From the NCBI RefSeq assembly GCF_042650605.1, contig NZ_JBHSBN010000025.1, positions 1 to 64,000 of the forward strand: a DNA stretch of 64,000 bases. Reading direction: 5' to 3'. Under the pieces are notes generated by a model, which ran no database searches, was not told where the DNA came from, and saw only the letters and a program-made list of their open reading frames with translations. Below are positions 49,363-57,983 of this stretch, one piece after another (within the stretch, counting starts at the first letter, position 1; every line of letters starts with the position of its first letter). The position numbers were made by a program, and so were the translations under genes. This stretch comes from Micromonospora_J zhanjiangensis (lineage in GTDB: Bacteria > Actinomycetota > Actinomycetes > Mycobacteriales > Micromonosporaceae).

Positions 49363-51207
49363 ATGCTGCAGCTGCTCCTCCTCGGTCCGGTCGAGGTCCT
49401 CGTGTCCGGACTGGCGGTATCGCTGTCCCCGCTGCAGCGGAACCTGCTCGCCGTCCTGGCGCTGGCCGACGGTGCCGTGGTCTCCACCGAGCGGCTCGTC
49501 GACGCGCTCTGGGGCGACCACTACCCTGCCGCGCCCCGGTCCCGGGTGCAGGGCCTGGTCTCCGAGATCCGCCGGAAGGTGGGGGCGGCGCTGGTCACCC
49601 GGCACCCCGGCTACCTGCTCGACCCGACCGCCTGCGACACCGATCTGCGCCGGCTGACCGATGCGGTGCGTCGGGCCCGGCGGGCCGACCTGCCCGGTAG
49701 CACCGTCGCCCACCTGCGGGACGCGCTGGCGCTGTGGCGGGGCGAACCGCTGGCCGGGGTCTGCGCGCCGGGCGTCGAGGTGGACCGCACCCGGTTGACC
49801 GAGTTACGGGTGGGGCTGCTGGAGGACCGCTTCGAGGCGGAGTTGAAGCTCGGTCAGCACTACGAGCTGGTCGCGGAACTGACCGCAACCGCGGCTGCGC
49901 ACCCGTTGCGGGAGCGGCTGGCCGGTCAGCTCATGCGCGCGCTCTACCGGTGCAACCGGCAGGCCGACGCGCTGCGGGTCTACCAGACGCTCCGTGACCA
50001 GCTCGCCGAGGAGGTCGGCAGCGACCCGTGTCCGGACCTGCGCGGCCTGCACGCCACCATCCTGCGCGGCGATCCGGAACGACCGCCGACGCCCCCCGGC
50101 GCCGCCGGCCCGGCCCCGCGCCCCGCGTTGACGCCGGCCCAGCTGCCCGCCGGGGTCGGCCACTTCACCGGCCGGGACGGCGAGCTGCGGGCGCTGGACC
50201 GGGCGGCCACCGGCCACCACGACGAGCCCCGGGTGCTGATCGTCTCCGGGCTCGGCGGGTTGGGGAAGACGGCGTTGGTGGTGCGGTGGGCCCGCTCGGT
50301 CGCGCACCGCTTCACCGACGGGCAGATCTTCGTCGACCTGCACGGCCAGGATCCGGTCCGGACGTTGAGCGGGCGGGCCGCGCTCGGCGCCGTGCTGGTC
50401 GCGCTCGGCGTACCGCGGGGGGATCTGCCGGACGGCCTGGACGAACGGCAGGCGATCTACCGCACGCTGGTCAGTGGGCGACGGGTCCTGATCGTGGCGG
50501 ACGACGCCCGCACGGCCGACCAACTGTTGCCGCTCGTCCCGCCGACCGGCGCCAGCCAGTTGGTGGCGACCAGCCGGCTGCGGCTGGCGGAGCTGGCCGC
50601 CCATCACGCGGTGCACGCGCTGCCCCTCGCGCCGCTGGACCCACGGGCCACCCACGACCTGCTGGAACGGATCGTCGGCGCCGAACGGTTACGCGATCCG
50701 GCCGCGTCCCGGGTGGTGAACTGGTGCGGCGGTTACCCGTTGGCGATCCGGCTGGTCGGTTCGAAGTTGGCCGCGCGACCGGGCCAGGAACTGGCGTCGT
50801 TCGCCGACGAACTCGTGGAGAGCGCGGACGACCTGCTCGTGGGCGACCTGCGCAGCGTCCACGCGGCGCTGGCCAGCGCGCACCGGTCGCTGAGCCCGGC
50901 GGCCGCCCACCTGTTCGGCCGGCTGGGTCTGGACCCCAACTCGGCGCGGTGCATCCACACCACCGTGCCGACCGCGGACGCGAGCGCCCGCCGGGTCCGC
51001 CGGCTGATCGACGAGTTGATCGCGGTCAACCTGGTCGCCGAGGCCGGACCGGACTGCTACCGGTTCCATGACCTGGTCTACCGGTTCGCCCGCGCCCGGG
51101 GGGCGGAGCTCGTCGACCAGGACCTGGTCGACGAGTGGATGCGGCACCGCCGTACGGCCGCGGTGGCGGCGGTCGCCTGTGGCGGATCCGCACCCGATCC
51201 GCAGTGA
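49363..51207 (+). CDS. SARP-type cluster regulator with NB-ARC domain
   Basis: A 614-residue protein. The N-terminal winged helix reads LLLLGPVEVLVSGLAVSLSP, QRNLLAVLALADGAVVSTER, then SRVQGLVSEIRRKVG. The BTAD domain runs to about 250. The NB-ARC P-loop is VSGLGGLGKTALVVRWARSV at about 300, with RRVLIVADDARTADQLLPLV (Walker B) and CGGYPLAIRLVGSKLA. It is shorter than AfsR and has no TPR tail. GGAGG lies 5 bases before ATG 49363. It sits 63 bases upstream of the biosynthetic operon and is the likely pathway-specific activator. Confidence 0.88.
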   Translation: MLQLLLLGPVEVLVSGLAVSLSPLQRNLLAVLALADGAVVSTERLVDALWGDHYPAAPRSRVQGLVSEIRRKVGAALVTRHPGYLLDPTACDTDLRRLTDAVRRARRADLPGSTVAHLRDALALWRGEPLAGVCAPGVEVDRTRLTELRVGLLEDRFEAELKLGQHYELVAELTATAAAHPLRERLAGQLMRALYRCNRQADALRVYQTLRDQLAEEVGSDPCPDLRGLHATILRGDPERPPTPPGAAGPAPRPALTPAQLPAGVGHFTGRDGELRALDRAATGHHDEPRVLIVSGLGGLGKTALVVRWARSVAHRFTDGQIFVDLHGQDPVRTLSGRAALGAVLVALGVPRGDLPDGLDERQAIYRTLVSGRRVLIVADDARTADQLLPLVPPTGASQLVATSRLRLAELAAHHAVHALPLAPLDPRATHDLLERIVGAERLRDPAASRVVNWCGGYPLAIRLVGSKLAARPGQELASFADELVESADDLLVGDLRSVHAALASAHRSLSPAAAHLFGRLGLDPNSARCIHTTVPTADASARRVRRLIDELIAVNLVAEAGPDCYRFHDLVYRFARARGAELVDQDLVDEWMRHRRTAAVAAVACGGSAPDPQ

Positions 51208-51270
51208 ATTCCGAGTCGTCGATGTGACCATTGCTCGCGTTCGTCTCCGGGGCCTACCAGGTGAGGTGGC

Positions 51271-52842
51271 ATCATCGAGAACCTCGTCGACGCGATCCGC
51301 CACGCTGCCCGGGCGCGTCCGGACTCGCCGGCGGTCGTCCACAACGGGCGCACCATCAGCTACTCCCGATTGGTCGCCGCGGCGACCACGGTCGCCCACC
51401 GCCTGGGCCCCCGACCCGGGGTGGTGGCGGTGCCCGCGGGCCACGGGCCGGCCACCGTGGTCGGTCTGCTCGGCGTGTGGACCGCGGCTGGCACGTACTG
51501 CCCGGTCGATCCCGGCTTCCCGCCGGCCCGGCGACGGTCGATGCTGACCGCGGTCGGCTGCCGAACCGCCCTCGGCGCCGCCGCCCTGGACGCCGCCCTG
51601 GACGCCACCCTGGACGCCACCCTGGAGCCGGCCGCCCCGGCAGGACCGGCAGACCCGGCGGGACCGGCGGAACCGGCCGACCTCGCCACAGCCGGCCTGA
51701 CCGACACCGACCCGGACGCGCCGGCCTACATCCTGTTCACCTCCGGCTCCACCGGCCGACCCAAGCCCGTGGTCACTCCGCACCGGGCCATCGGCAGCGC
51801 GGTGCCCGCGCTGGGTACGGCGTTCGGCCTCACCGCCGCCGACCGGGTGCTGCAGTTCGCGTCGCTGAACTGGGACACCTGCTTCGAGGAGATCCTGCCC
51901 ACGCTGACCACCGGCGCGACGGTGGTCTTCGACGACGAGGCGTACACCGGCTCGTTCCGCCGGTTCCTGCGGATGGTGGACCGGCAGCGGCTCACGGTGC
52001 TGGACCTGCCCAGCGCGTACTGGCACGAGTTGGTGCGGCATCTGGTCGAGGAGCCGGCCGCGCTGCCGGACAGCCTCCGGCTGGTGGTGATCGGCGGAGA
52101 GGCGGTCAGCCCGGCGCGGCTGGCCGACTGGCGGCGCCTGGGCACCGACCGGATCCGGCTGCTGAACACGTACGGCTGCACGGAGACCACCCTGGTCACC
52201 CACGCCGCGGAGCTGCACGGCCCGCTGGCCGCCGGGACGACCGCATCCGCCGCCGGGACGACCGCGTCCGCCGGGCCGGTGCCGATCGGGCGGGCCCTGC
52301 CGCACGTCCGGGAACACGTCACGCCCGACGGTGAACTGCTGATCGGCGGGCCGGCGCTGGCCACCGGGTACCACGGCCTGCCGGCCGCCACGGCCGACCG
52401 GTTCACCACCCTGGACACCGGCGACGGGCCGCGCCGGTACTTCCGCACCGGTGACCGGGTCGAACGGCTGCCCGACGGCGCGCTGCTGCACCGGGGCCGG
52501 CTCGACCACGAGGTGAAGATCCGCGGGGTCCGGGTGGACCCGGGTGAGGTCGAGGCCCACCTGGCCGGCCACCCGGCGGTGGGCGCCGCCGCGGTGGTCG
52601 GGGTGGGCACGGCCGACCACGTCACGCTGGCCGCGTACGTGCTGCCGCTGCCGGGGACCGACACCGCCGGGCTGGCCCGCGAGCTGACCCGGTTCCTGCG
52701 CGACCGGGTTCCCGGGCACCTCGTACCCGGCCGGATCACCGTCGTGGCCGACCTCGCCTGGACGGCGAGCGGAAAGGTCGACCGGGCGGCGTCCCACCGC
52801 CGGCACACCACCGGGCACCATCCCAAGGAGGCAATCGCGTGA
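51271..52842 (+). CDS. Stand-alone NRPS adenylation enzyme
   Basis: About 523 residues. Core motifs are present: A3 YILFTSGSTGRPKPV, A4 ASLNWDTCFEEILP (with the Asp that holds the alpha-amino group), A5 NTYGCTETT, A7 YFRTGDRVERLPDG, A8 GRLDHEVKIRGVRVDPGEVE and A10 SGKVDRAA. It activates an amino acid for loading onto the carrier protein encoded next, whose start overlaps its stop (52839-52842). Family homology (NLVDAIRHAARARPDSPAVV) begins right after ATC 51271, where no standard start exists; the next in-frame start, TTG 51370, would remove conserved sequence. An Ala/Asp/Thr-rich insertion lies before A3. The substrate is not predicted. Confidence 0.82.
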   Translation: MIENLVDAIRHAARARPDSPAVVHNGRTISYSRLVAAATTVAHRLGPRPGVVAVPAGHGPATVVGLLGVWTAAGTYCPVDPGFPPARRRSMLTAVGCRTALGAAALDAALDATLDATLEPAAPAGPADPAGPAEPADLATAGLTDTDPDAPAYILFTSGSTGRPKPVVTPHRAIGSAVPALGTAFGLTAADRVLQFASLNWDTCFEEILPTLTTGATVVFDDEAYTGSFRRFLRMVDRQRLTVLDLPSAYWHELVRHLVEEPAALPDSLRLVVIGGEAVSPARLADWRRLGTDRIRLLNTYGCTETTLVTHAAELHGPLAAGTTASAAGTTASAGPVPIGRALPHVREHVTPDGELLIGGPALATGYHGLPAATADRFTTLDTGDGPRRYFRTGDRVERLPDGALLHRGRLDHEVKIRGVRVDPGEVEAHLAGHPAVGAAAVVGVGTADHVTLAAYVLPLPGTDTAGLARELTRFLRDRVPGHLVPGRITVVADLAWTASGKVDRAASHRRHTTGHHPKEAIA

Positions 52843-53060
52843 CCGTCGACGGCATCTCGGACATCTTCCGCCGGGTTTTGGAGACCCCGGACATCGGACC
52901 GGAGTCGGACTTCTTCGACTCCGGCGGCGACTCGCTGCTGGCCACCCGGGTGCTCAGCGCCGTGGCCCGGACGTACGACGTCGAGTTGTCCTTCGACGAC
53001 TTCCTGCTCGCCCCGACGCCGGGCACGCTGGCCAACCGGATCGCGAGCACCCTGCGGTGA
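52839..53060 (+). CDS. Peptidyl/acyl carrier protein
   Basis: A 73-residue carrier protein. The phosphopantetheine site is DSGGDSLLATRV (Ser about 32), followed by the helix-III region FDDFLLAPTPGTLANRI. It overlaps the adenylation gene before it and the amine oxidase gene after it by 4 bases each. It probably carries the activated amino acid while the oxidase or a later enzyme acts on it. Confidence 0.92.
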   Translation: MTVDGISDIFRRVLETPDIGPESDFFDSGGDSLLATRVLSAVARTYDVELSFDDFLLAPTPGTLANRIASTLR

Positions 53061-54397
53061 AGGTCGTCGTCGTCGGGGCCGGACTGGCCGGCCTGACCGC
53101 CGCCACCCGGCTCGCCGCCGACGGGGTCGACGTGACGGTGCTGGAGGCCCGCGACCGGGTCGGCGGCCGGACGTACGGCATCGAGGTCTCCCCCGGCAGT
53201 TGGGTCGACGCGGGCGCGGCCTATCTCGGCGACCGGCACACGGCGCTGACCGCCCTGCTCGACGAACTCGGCCTGAAGACCGTGCCCACCTCGGTCACCG
53301 GGGACAGCCGGTTCGCCCTCGGCACGGCCACCGGCACCCGGCCCGGCCGGTTCCCGCCGCTGCACGCCGTCGCCCTCGGCGAGCTGTTCGACCTGCTCGA
53401 CGAGCTGACCCGGCGGGTCAACCCGGAGGCGCCGTGGCTGACCCCCGACGCGGCCGAGCTGGACACGCTGACCGCCGCCCAGTGGGCCGAACGGCACATG
53501 AACCACCCGGACGCCCGGCTGTTCTTCCCGCTCTTCCTGGGCGAGATGATGGCCGCCGACCCGGCCGCCGTCTCCGTCCTGCACATGGCCTTCTACCTGC
53601 GTTCGGGCGGTGGGCTGCGGTACCTCAACGCGTTCGAGGGCGGCGCCCAGGACGCCCGGGTCGACGGCGGCGCGCACCAGGTGTGCGAGCGGCTCGCCGG
53701 CCGGCTCGGCGACCGGGTACGACTCGGCGAGCCGGTCCGCGCGATCGACCAGGAGGCCGCCGGGGTCACGGTGCGCACGACGACCGGCCGGTACGACTGC
53801 GCCGCGGTCGTGCTGGCGGTGCCGCCGCTGCTGGCGGACGCCATCGCGCACACCCCGGAACTGCCCGAGCGGCGGGCCGGCCGGCGGACCGCACCGGGCT
53901 GCGCGGTGAAGGTGCACCTGGTCTACCCGCGCCCGCTGTGGCGCGACCGCGGCCTGTCCGGCTGGTCGGTCAGCGCGGCCGGACCGCTGCTGTCCACCGT
54001 GGACGACTCGCCGGCCGACGGCGCCGTCGGCGTGCTCACCGGGTTCGTCACCGGCGCCGAGGCGCACCGGTTCACCGCCCTGCCGCACCAGCGGCAACGG
54101 GACGAGGCGGTGGCCCAGGCCGCCGAACTGTTCCCCGGGCTGCCCGCCCCGCTGCGGGTCGAGATCACCGACTGGGTGCACGAGGAGTACAGCCGCGGCT
54201 GCTACGCGGCCCTGTTCGGCCCCGGCGACTGGGTCCAGCACGGCGCGCACCTGACCACCCCGCACCACCGGGTGCACTGGGCCGGGACCGAGACGAGCAC
54301 CGAGTTCTTCGGGCTCATGGAAGGCGCGATCCGCTCGGGCCTGCGGGCGGCCGCGGAGATCACCACCCACCACCAGAGCATCGGGAGACCACTGTGA
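53057..54397 (+). CDS. FAD-dependent amine oxidase
   Basis: A 446-residue flavoenzyme of the MAO/L-amino acid oxidase family. The dinucleotide fold is VVVVGAGLAGLTAATRLAAD, then TVLEARDRVGGRTYG. The C-terminal FAD motif is VHWAGTETSTEFFGLMEGAI. No Cys in the position used by human MAO for covalent FAD is seen. Such enzymes oxidise amines or amino acids to imines, or desaturate side chains. Placed between a carrier protein and a ligase, it may oxidise the tethered amino acid or a free amine precursor. Coupled by 4-base overlaps at both ends. Confidence 0.85.
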   Translation: MKVVVVGAGLAGLTAATRLAADGVDVTVLEARDRVGGRTYGIEVSPGSWVDAGAAYLGDRHTALTALLDELGLKTVPTSVTGDSRFALGTATGTRPGRFPPLHAVALGELFDLLDELTRRVNPEAPWLTPDAAELDTLTAAQWAERHMNHPDARLFFPLFLGEMMAADPAAVSVLHMAFYLRSGGGLRYLNAFEGGAQDARVDGGAHQVCERLAGRLGDRVRLGEPVRAIDQEAAGVTVRTTTGRYDCAAVVLAVPPLLADAIAHTPELPERRAGRRTAPGCAVKVHLVYPRPLWRDRGLSGWSVSAAGPLLSTVDDSPADGAVGVLTGFVTGAEAHRFTALPHQRQRDEAVAQAAELFPGLPAPLRVEITDWVHEEYSRGCYAALFGPGDWVQHGAHLTTPHHRVHWAGTETSTEFFGLMEGAIRSGLRAAAEITTHHQSIGRPL

Positions 54398-56181
54398 GCG
54401 AGACCGCGCCGACGTCCGTCGCCCCGCTGGAGGCCCGGAAACGGCTGATGACCGAGCCGGACCTCGGTGCCGGCAACTTCCTGGCGTACGCCGTGGACAG
54501 CAACCCGAACCGGGCCGTGCCGTTCGTGTTCAGCCACCACACCGACCACCGCGGCCAGGTGGTGCTGCGCGGACACAGCCTGCTCGACCTGGCCGTGCTG
54601 CGCGACCGGTACGCGAAGTGGTACCACTCCAGCGGGGTACGCCCCGGCGAGCCGGTGGCGGTGGTGGTGGCCGAGGGGCTGGAACCGCTGCTGCACTTCC
54701 TCGCCCTGACCGCCCTGGGCGCCATCCCGGCGATGGTCAACGACGCGATGCGGCCGGACGTCATGCTCCGCTACCTGGAGCACGTCGGCGTGGTCGGTGT
54801 CGTCGCCGACGACACCACCCGGCTCGCCTCGGCCTACCGGGCCGACCCGCGCCGCCGCCCCCGGTTCCTCGCCCTGACCGCCGAAGTGCAGGCCTTCGAC
54901 GCGGCGTCGGTCGAACTGCCGGCGCAGTACCCGTACCGGCCCGGGCCGACGGACGTGGTGGCGCTGATCCACTCCTCCGGCACCACCGGCACACCGAAGT
55001 CGACGATGCTCGCCCACCGGCAGTTCTGGGAGGGCAAGCAGCCGCGGATGGTCCGCTTCCCGGCCGAGCCGTACGACCGGCTGATGTCGCTGATGCCGCA
55101 CACCCACGCCGGCGGGCTCAGCTACTTCCTCACCGCGGTCCTGCTCGGGCTGCCGACCGTGGTGATGGCCGACTGGCGCCGGGCGGCGGTGGAGCCGGTG
55201 ATGGAGGTCTTCCAACCGACGATGATCGCCTCGTTCCCGCGTACCTTCGTGGAGCTGGCCACCGGCGAGCTGCCGGTCAAGGGCGCCGCCCGGGTGCACT
55301 CCTGGTTCAACACCGGCGACTCGGCGCACCACGGGCACATCCGCCGGCTGGTCCAGCTCGGCGAGCGGCCGGCCGGCCTGATCAAGCCGTGGCTGCTGCC
55401 CAGCGAGGCGGCGACGGAGTCGGCCCTGCCCGGTTCCCAGTTCGTCGACGGGCTCGGTTCCTCGGAGATGGGGATGGCGCTGTTCGGCGGGATCACCACG
55501 CCGGAGACCCCGCGCAACGACCGCTGCGTGGGCAAGCCGTTGGAGGTGGTCACCGCCGCCGCCGTGCTCGACGAGAGCGGACGGGAACTGCCGGACGGCA
55601 CCGTCGGCCTGCTGGGCGTCAAGACGCCGTCCCGGACCCCGGGCTACTGGCACGACGCCCGGTTGACCGCCAGCTTCGAGCTGGACGGGTACTGGCTCAC
55701 CGGTGACGTGGCCCGCCGGGACGCCGAGGGCAACTTCTACCACCTGGACCGCACGGTCGACGTCATCGACACCGCGACCGGCCCGGTCTACAGCCTGCCC
55801 GTGGAGGAGGTGCTGCTGGCCGACTGCGCGGACGTGGTCCAGGACTGCTCGGTGATCGGCGTGCCCGGCCCGGACGGCCAGGGCCAGGTGCCGATCGCGG
55901 TGGTGCGGACCCAGGCCGGTGCGCGGGACCGGACCGCCGAGGCGATCCGGGACAAGGCCAACGCCGAACTCGTCGCGGCCGGGCTGGCGCCGCTGGCCGC
56001 GGTGCGGATCGCCCGTACCGAACGGGACTTCCCGCTCGGCCCGACCGGCAAGGTGCTCAAGCGCGAGCTGCGGACCCGGTACGCCACCCTGTTCACCGAG
56101 CCGGCCGCATTCACCGAGCCGGCGGCGGAGCCGGCCGACCGGGTCGGCGCCGAGCCGGTGGCGGTCGGCGACCCGGCCTGA
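54394..56181 (+). CDS. Acyl-adenylating ligase (acyl-CoA synthetase-like)
   Basis: A 595-residue ANL-family enzyme. The P-loop is ALIHSSGTTGTPKSTMLAHR, A5-like is FVDGLGSSEMGMALFGG, A7 is LDGYWLTGDVARRDAEGN, and the C-terminal Lys is in GPTGKVLKREL. It differs from the adenylation enzyme and lacks its amino-acid-binding Asp, so it probably activates a carboxylic acid as acyl-AMP or acyl-CoA. Its last ~25 residues contain a PAAFTEPAAEPAD repeat tail. It ends the plus-strand operon and is followed by a shared hairpin. Confidence 0.85.
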   Translation: MSETAPTSVAPLEARKRLMTEPDLGAGNFLAYAVDSNPNRAVPFVFSHHTDHRGQVVLRGHSLLDLAVLRDRYAKWYHSSGVRPGEPVAVVVAEGLEPLLHFLALTALGAIPAMVNDAMRPDVMLRYLEHVGVVGVVADDTTRLASAYRADPRRRPRFLALTAEVQAFDAASVELPAQYPYRPGPTDVVALIHSSGTTGTPKSTMLAHRQFWEGKQPRMVRFPAEPYDRLMSLMPHTHAGGLSYFLTAVLLGLPTVVMADWRRAAVEPVMEVFQPTMIASFPRTFVELATGELPVKGAARVHSWFNTGDSAHHGHIRRLVQLGERPAGLIKPWLLPSEAATESALPGSQFVDGLGSSEMGMALFGGITTPETPRNDRCVGKPLEVVTAAAVLDESGRELPDGTVGLLGVKTPSRTPGYWHDARLTASFELDGYWLTGDVARRDAEGNFYHLDRTVDVIDTATGPVYSLPVEEVLLADCADVVQDCSVIGVPGPDGQGQVPIAVVRTQAGARDRTAEAIRDKANAELVAAGLAPLAAVRIARTERDFPLGPTGKVLKRELRTRYATLFTEPAAFTEPAAEPADRVGAEPVAVGDPA

Positions 56182-56221
56182 CCGGCGGGTCCGCCGCGAC
56201 GGACCCGCCGGGCCCGGACAT

Positions 56222-56252
56222 CGGCCCCGGTGCGCGCCGCGCACCGGGGCCG
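56222..56252. terminator. Bidirectional terminator between convergent cluster operons
   Basis: Fourteen-base GC arms (CGGCCCCGGTGCGC and complement) with a 3-base loop, midway in the 90-base gap between two converging operons. It can end transcription from both sides. Confidence 0.75.
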
Positions 56253-56271
56253 TTCCGCACCGTGGGTCGGC

Positions 56272-57492
56272 TCAGCCGTCGCGGTGGACCAGGTTGCCGA
56301 CCTTCCCGGTACGGGGATTGGCGATCAACGCGTCCACCACGGTCACCTCCAGCGCGTCGGGGTTGCGCTGGAACACGATGCTCGGGCCAAACCCGGAACC
56401 GAGCAGGTGCCGCCGTACCTGGTCGGCCAGGTCCGGCCCGGCGTCCCGGTCGGGCAGCACCAGCACCTCCAGCACGGCTCCCCGGTCGGCGGGTGCCCGG
56501 ACGGCCAGTTGGGCCCGGGCCACGCCGAGTCGGGCCGCCACGTCGTCGACGAAGTCCGCGATGTTGAGCAGGTGGCCGCGGAACTTCACCAGCCCGTCCC
56601 GGCGGCCCAGCACCCGGACCGCGCGGCCGGGCCGGCCGCAGCCGCACTCGACGAACCGGCCGGCGTCACCGGTGCGGTAGCGCAGCACCGGGTTCAGCCC
56701 CTGCGGGTGCAGCGAGGTGAAGTCGAGCATCTCGTCCTCGCCGACCGCGATCAGCTGGGACGGCAGCGGGTGCCAGGTGTCCGCGGCGCAGTCCGGGGTG
56801 TTGGTCGCGATCACCCAGGTCTCGGTGCTGCCGAACATCCCCCACCGGCGGGCGTCCGGCGCGACCGCCCGCAGGTCGTCGTCGATCCGCGCGTCCCAGG
56901 CCTCGCCGAGCCACAGCACGGACCGCAGGTCGGGCAGCTTCACCCCGGCGTCCCGGGCGCTGGCGAACAGCAGCGCCAGCACGCTGGGCGTACCGCCGAT
57001 CGCGGTCACCCCGCGACCGGCGAAGAACTCCAGCCACGGCACGTGCTCCTCCCGGCCCAGCGCGCCGACGTTCATCGCCGTGCAGCCGGTGTGGTCGACG
57101 TACGCGTTGACCAGGAAGTGCGCGCCCCACATCTTGCCCGCGCTCCAGCCGTTGACGAAGACGTCGTCCGGGCCGAGCGGCTGCCAGTGCTCGTACACCT
57201 CGCGCATGTACAGTCCGGTCGGCGCGTGACCGACCTGCGGCGCGCCGGTGCTACCGCCGCTCTGGAAGATCCAGGTGGCCCCCTGCGCGGCCCGGGGTCG
57301 CAGGTGCGCCAGGGCGGCCTGCAGGTCGTCCTTGCGCATCACCGGCACCGCCGCCAGGTCGGCCACCGAGTCGAGGTCGGCCAGCGCCGCGTAGCGGTCC
57401 GCCAGCGCCGGCACGGTCCGCAGGTCCGCCAGCATCCGGCGGGCCCGGTCCAGGCGCGCCGGGTCCAGGTCGGTCGCGAAGAATTCCACCAT
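56272..57492 (-). CDS. PaaK-like AMP-binding ligase
   Basis: A 406-residue protein of the phenylacetate-CoA ligase branch of ANL enzymes. The P-loop is ATWIFQSGGSTGAPQVGHAP, the middle motif FGSTETWVIATNTPDCAA, the hinge region LRYRTGDAGRFVECGCGRPG and RDGLVKFRGHLLNIADFVDD. The catalytic Lys is probably in NPRTGKVGNL. This branch activates aryl or other small acids and occurs in pathways for unusual building blocks. It is the last gene of the minus-strand operon, 5 bases after the thioesterase gene. Confidence 0.82.
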   Translation of the reverse strand: MVEFFATDLDPARLDRARRMLADLRTVPALADRYAALADLDSVADLAAVPVMRKDDLQAALAHLRPRAAQGATWIFQSGGSTGAPQVGHAPTGLYMREVYEHWQPLGPDDVFVNGWSAGKMWGAHFLVNAYVDHTGCTAMNVGALGREEHVPWLEFFAGRGVTAIGGTPSVLALLFASARDAGVKLPDLRSVLWLGEAWDARIDDDLRAVAPDARRWGMFGSTETWVIATNTPDCAADTWHPLPSQLIAVGEDEMLDFTSLHPQGLNPVLRYRTGDAGRFVECGCGRPGRAVRVLGRRDGLVKFRGHLLNIADFVDDVAARLGVARAQLAVRAPADRGAVLEVLVLPDRDAGPDLADQVRRHLLGSGFGPSIVFQRNPDALEVTVVDALIANPRTGKVGNLVHRDG

Positions 57493-57497
57493 CGGTA

Positions 57498-57983
57498 TCA
57501 GCTCCTGCTCGATTTGTCAGGCGGTCCTGCTCGATTGGTCAGGCGGTCCCTGGTCGAACGGTCGGGCGGTCCCTGCTCGGTTGTCGGACGGCGGGCCAGT
57601 GCCACGCTGTGGCCCCGGAACTCGGCGACCACCTCGCCGCCGGGCCGGCTGACCGTCACGTCGTAGATGCCGTTCGGCCCGTACCGGGCCCGCTGGACCG
57701 CCTCGGCGGTCAACTCCTCGCCCACCTCGACCGGCCGCAGGAACGTCACCTGCGCCCCGTGCGCCACGGTGACCGGGCCGGCCGCGTTGCAGGCGTACGC
57801 GAACGCGGCGTCGGCCAGCAGGAACAGGAAGCCGCCGTGCGCCAGGCCGTGCATGTTCGCCATCACCTCGGTCACCCGCATCCGCACCCGGGCCCGGCCG
57901 GCGCCGGCCTCGTCGAGGGTGATGCCCAGGTGCCGGCAGGCCGGGTCCCGGGCGTACCGCTCCCGGGCGTCGGCGGTGATCAC
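57498..57983 (-). CDS. Hotdog-fold thioesterase (PaaI-like)
   Basis: A 161-residue protein. Residues 1-130 form a PaaI-type hotdog domain: CRHLGITLDEAGAGRARVRM, NMHGLAHGGFLFLLADAAFA (the HGG loop with catalytic Asp) and VAHGAQVTFLRPVEVGEEL. It probably removes acyl groups from CoA or the carrier, for proofreading or release. The C-terminal ~30 residues are a Pro/Asp/Arg/Ser-rich tail encoded by a tandem DNA repeat. GTG 57983 overlaps the SDR stop by 4 bases. Confidence 0.85.
   Translation of the reverse strand: MITADARERYARDPACRHLGITLDEAGAGRARVRMRVTEVMANMHGLAHGGFLFLLADAAFAYACNAAGPVTVAHGAQVTFLRPVEVGEELTAEAVQRARYGPNGIYDVTVSRPGGEVVAEFRGHSVALARRPTTEQGPPDRSTRDRLTNRAGPPDKSSRS
57503..57591. repeat. 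Four tandem 22-23 base repeats at the thioesterase 3' end
   Basis: Units at 57503-57524, 57525-57546, 57547-57569 and 57570-57591, consensus TCCTGCTCGATTGGTCAGGC plus GG. Unit 3 is one base longer, so the protein frame shifts between units. They extend the thioesterase tail and reach to just before the stop. Slippage could change the tail or stop. Confidence 0.85.
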
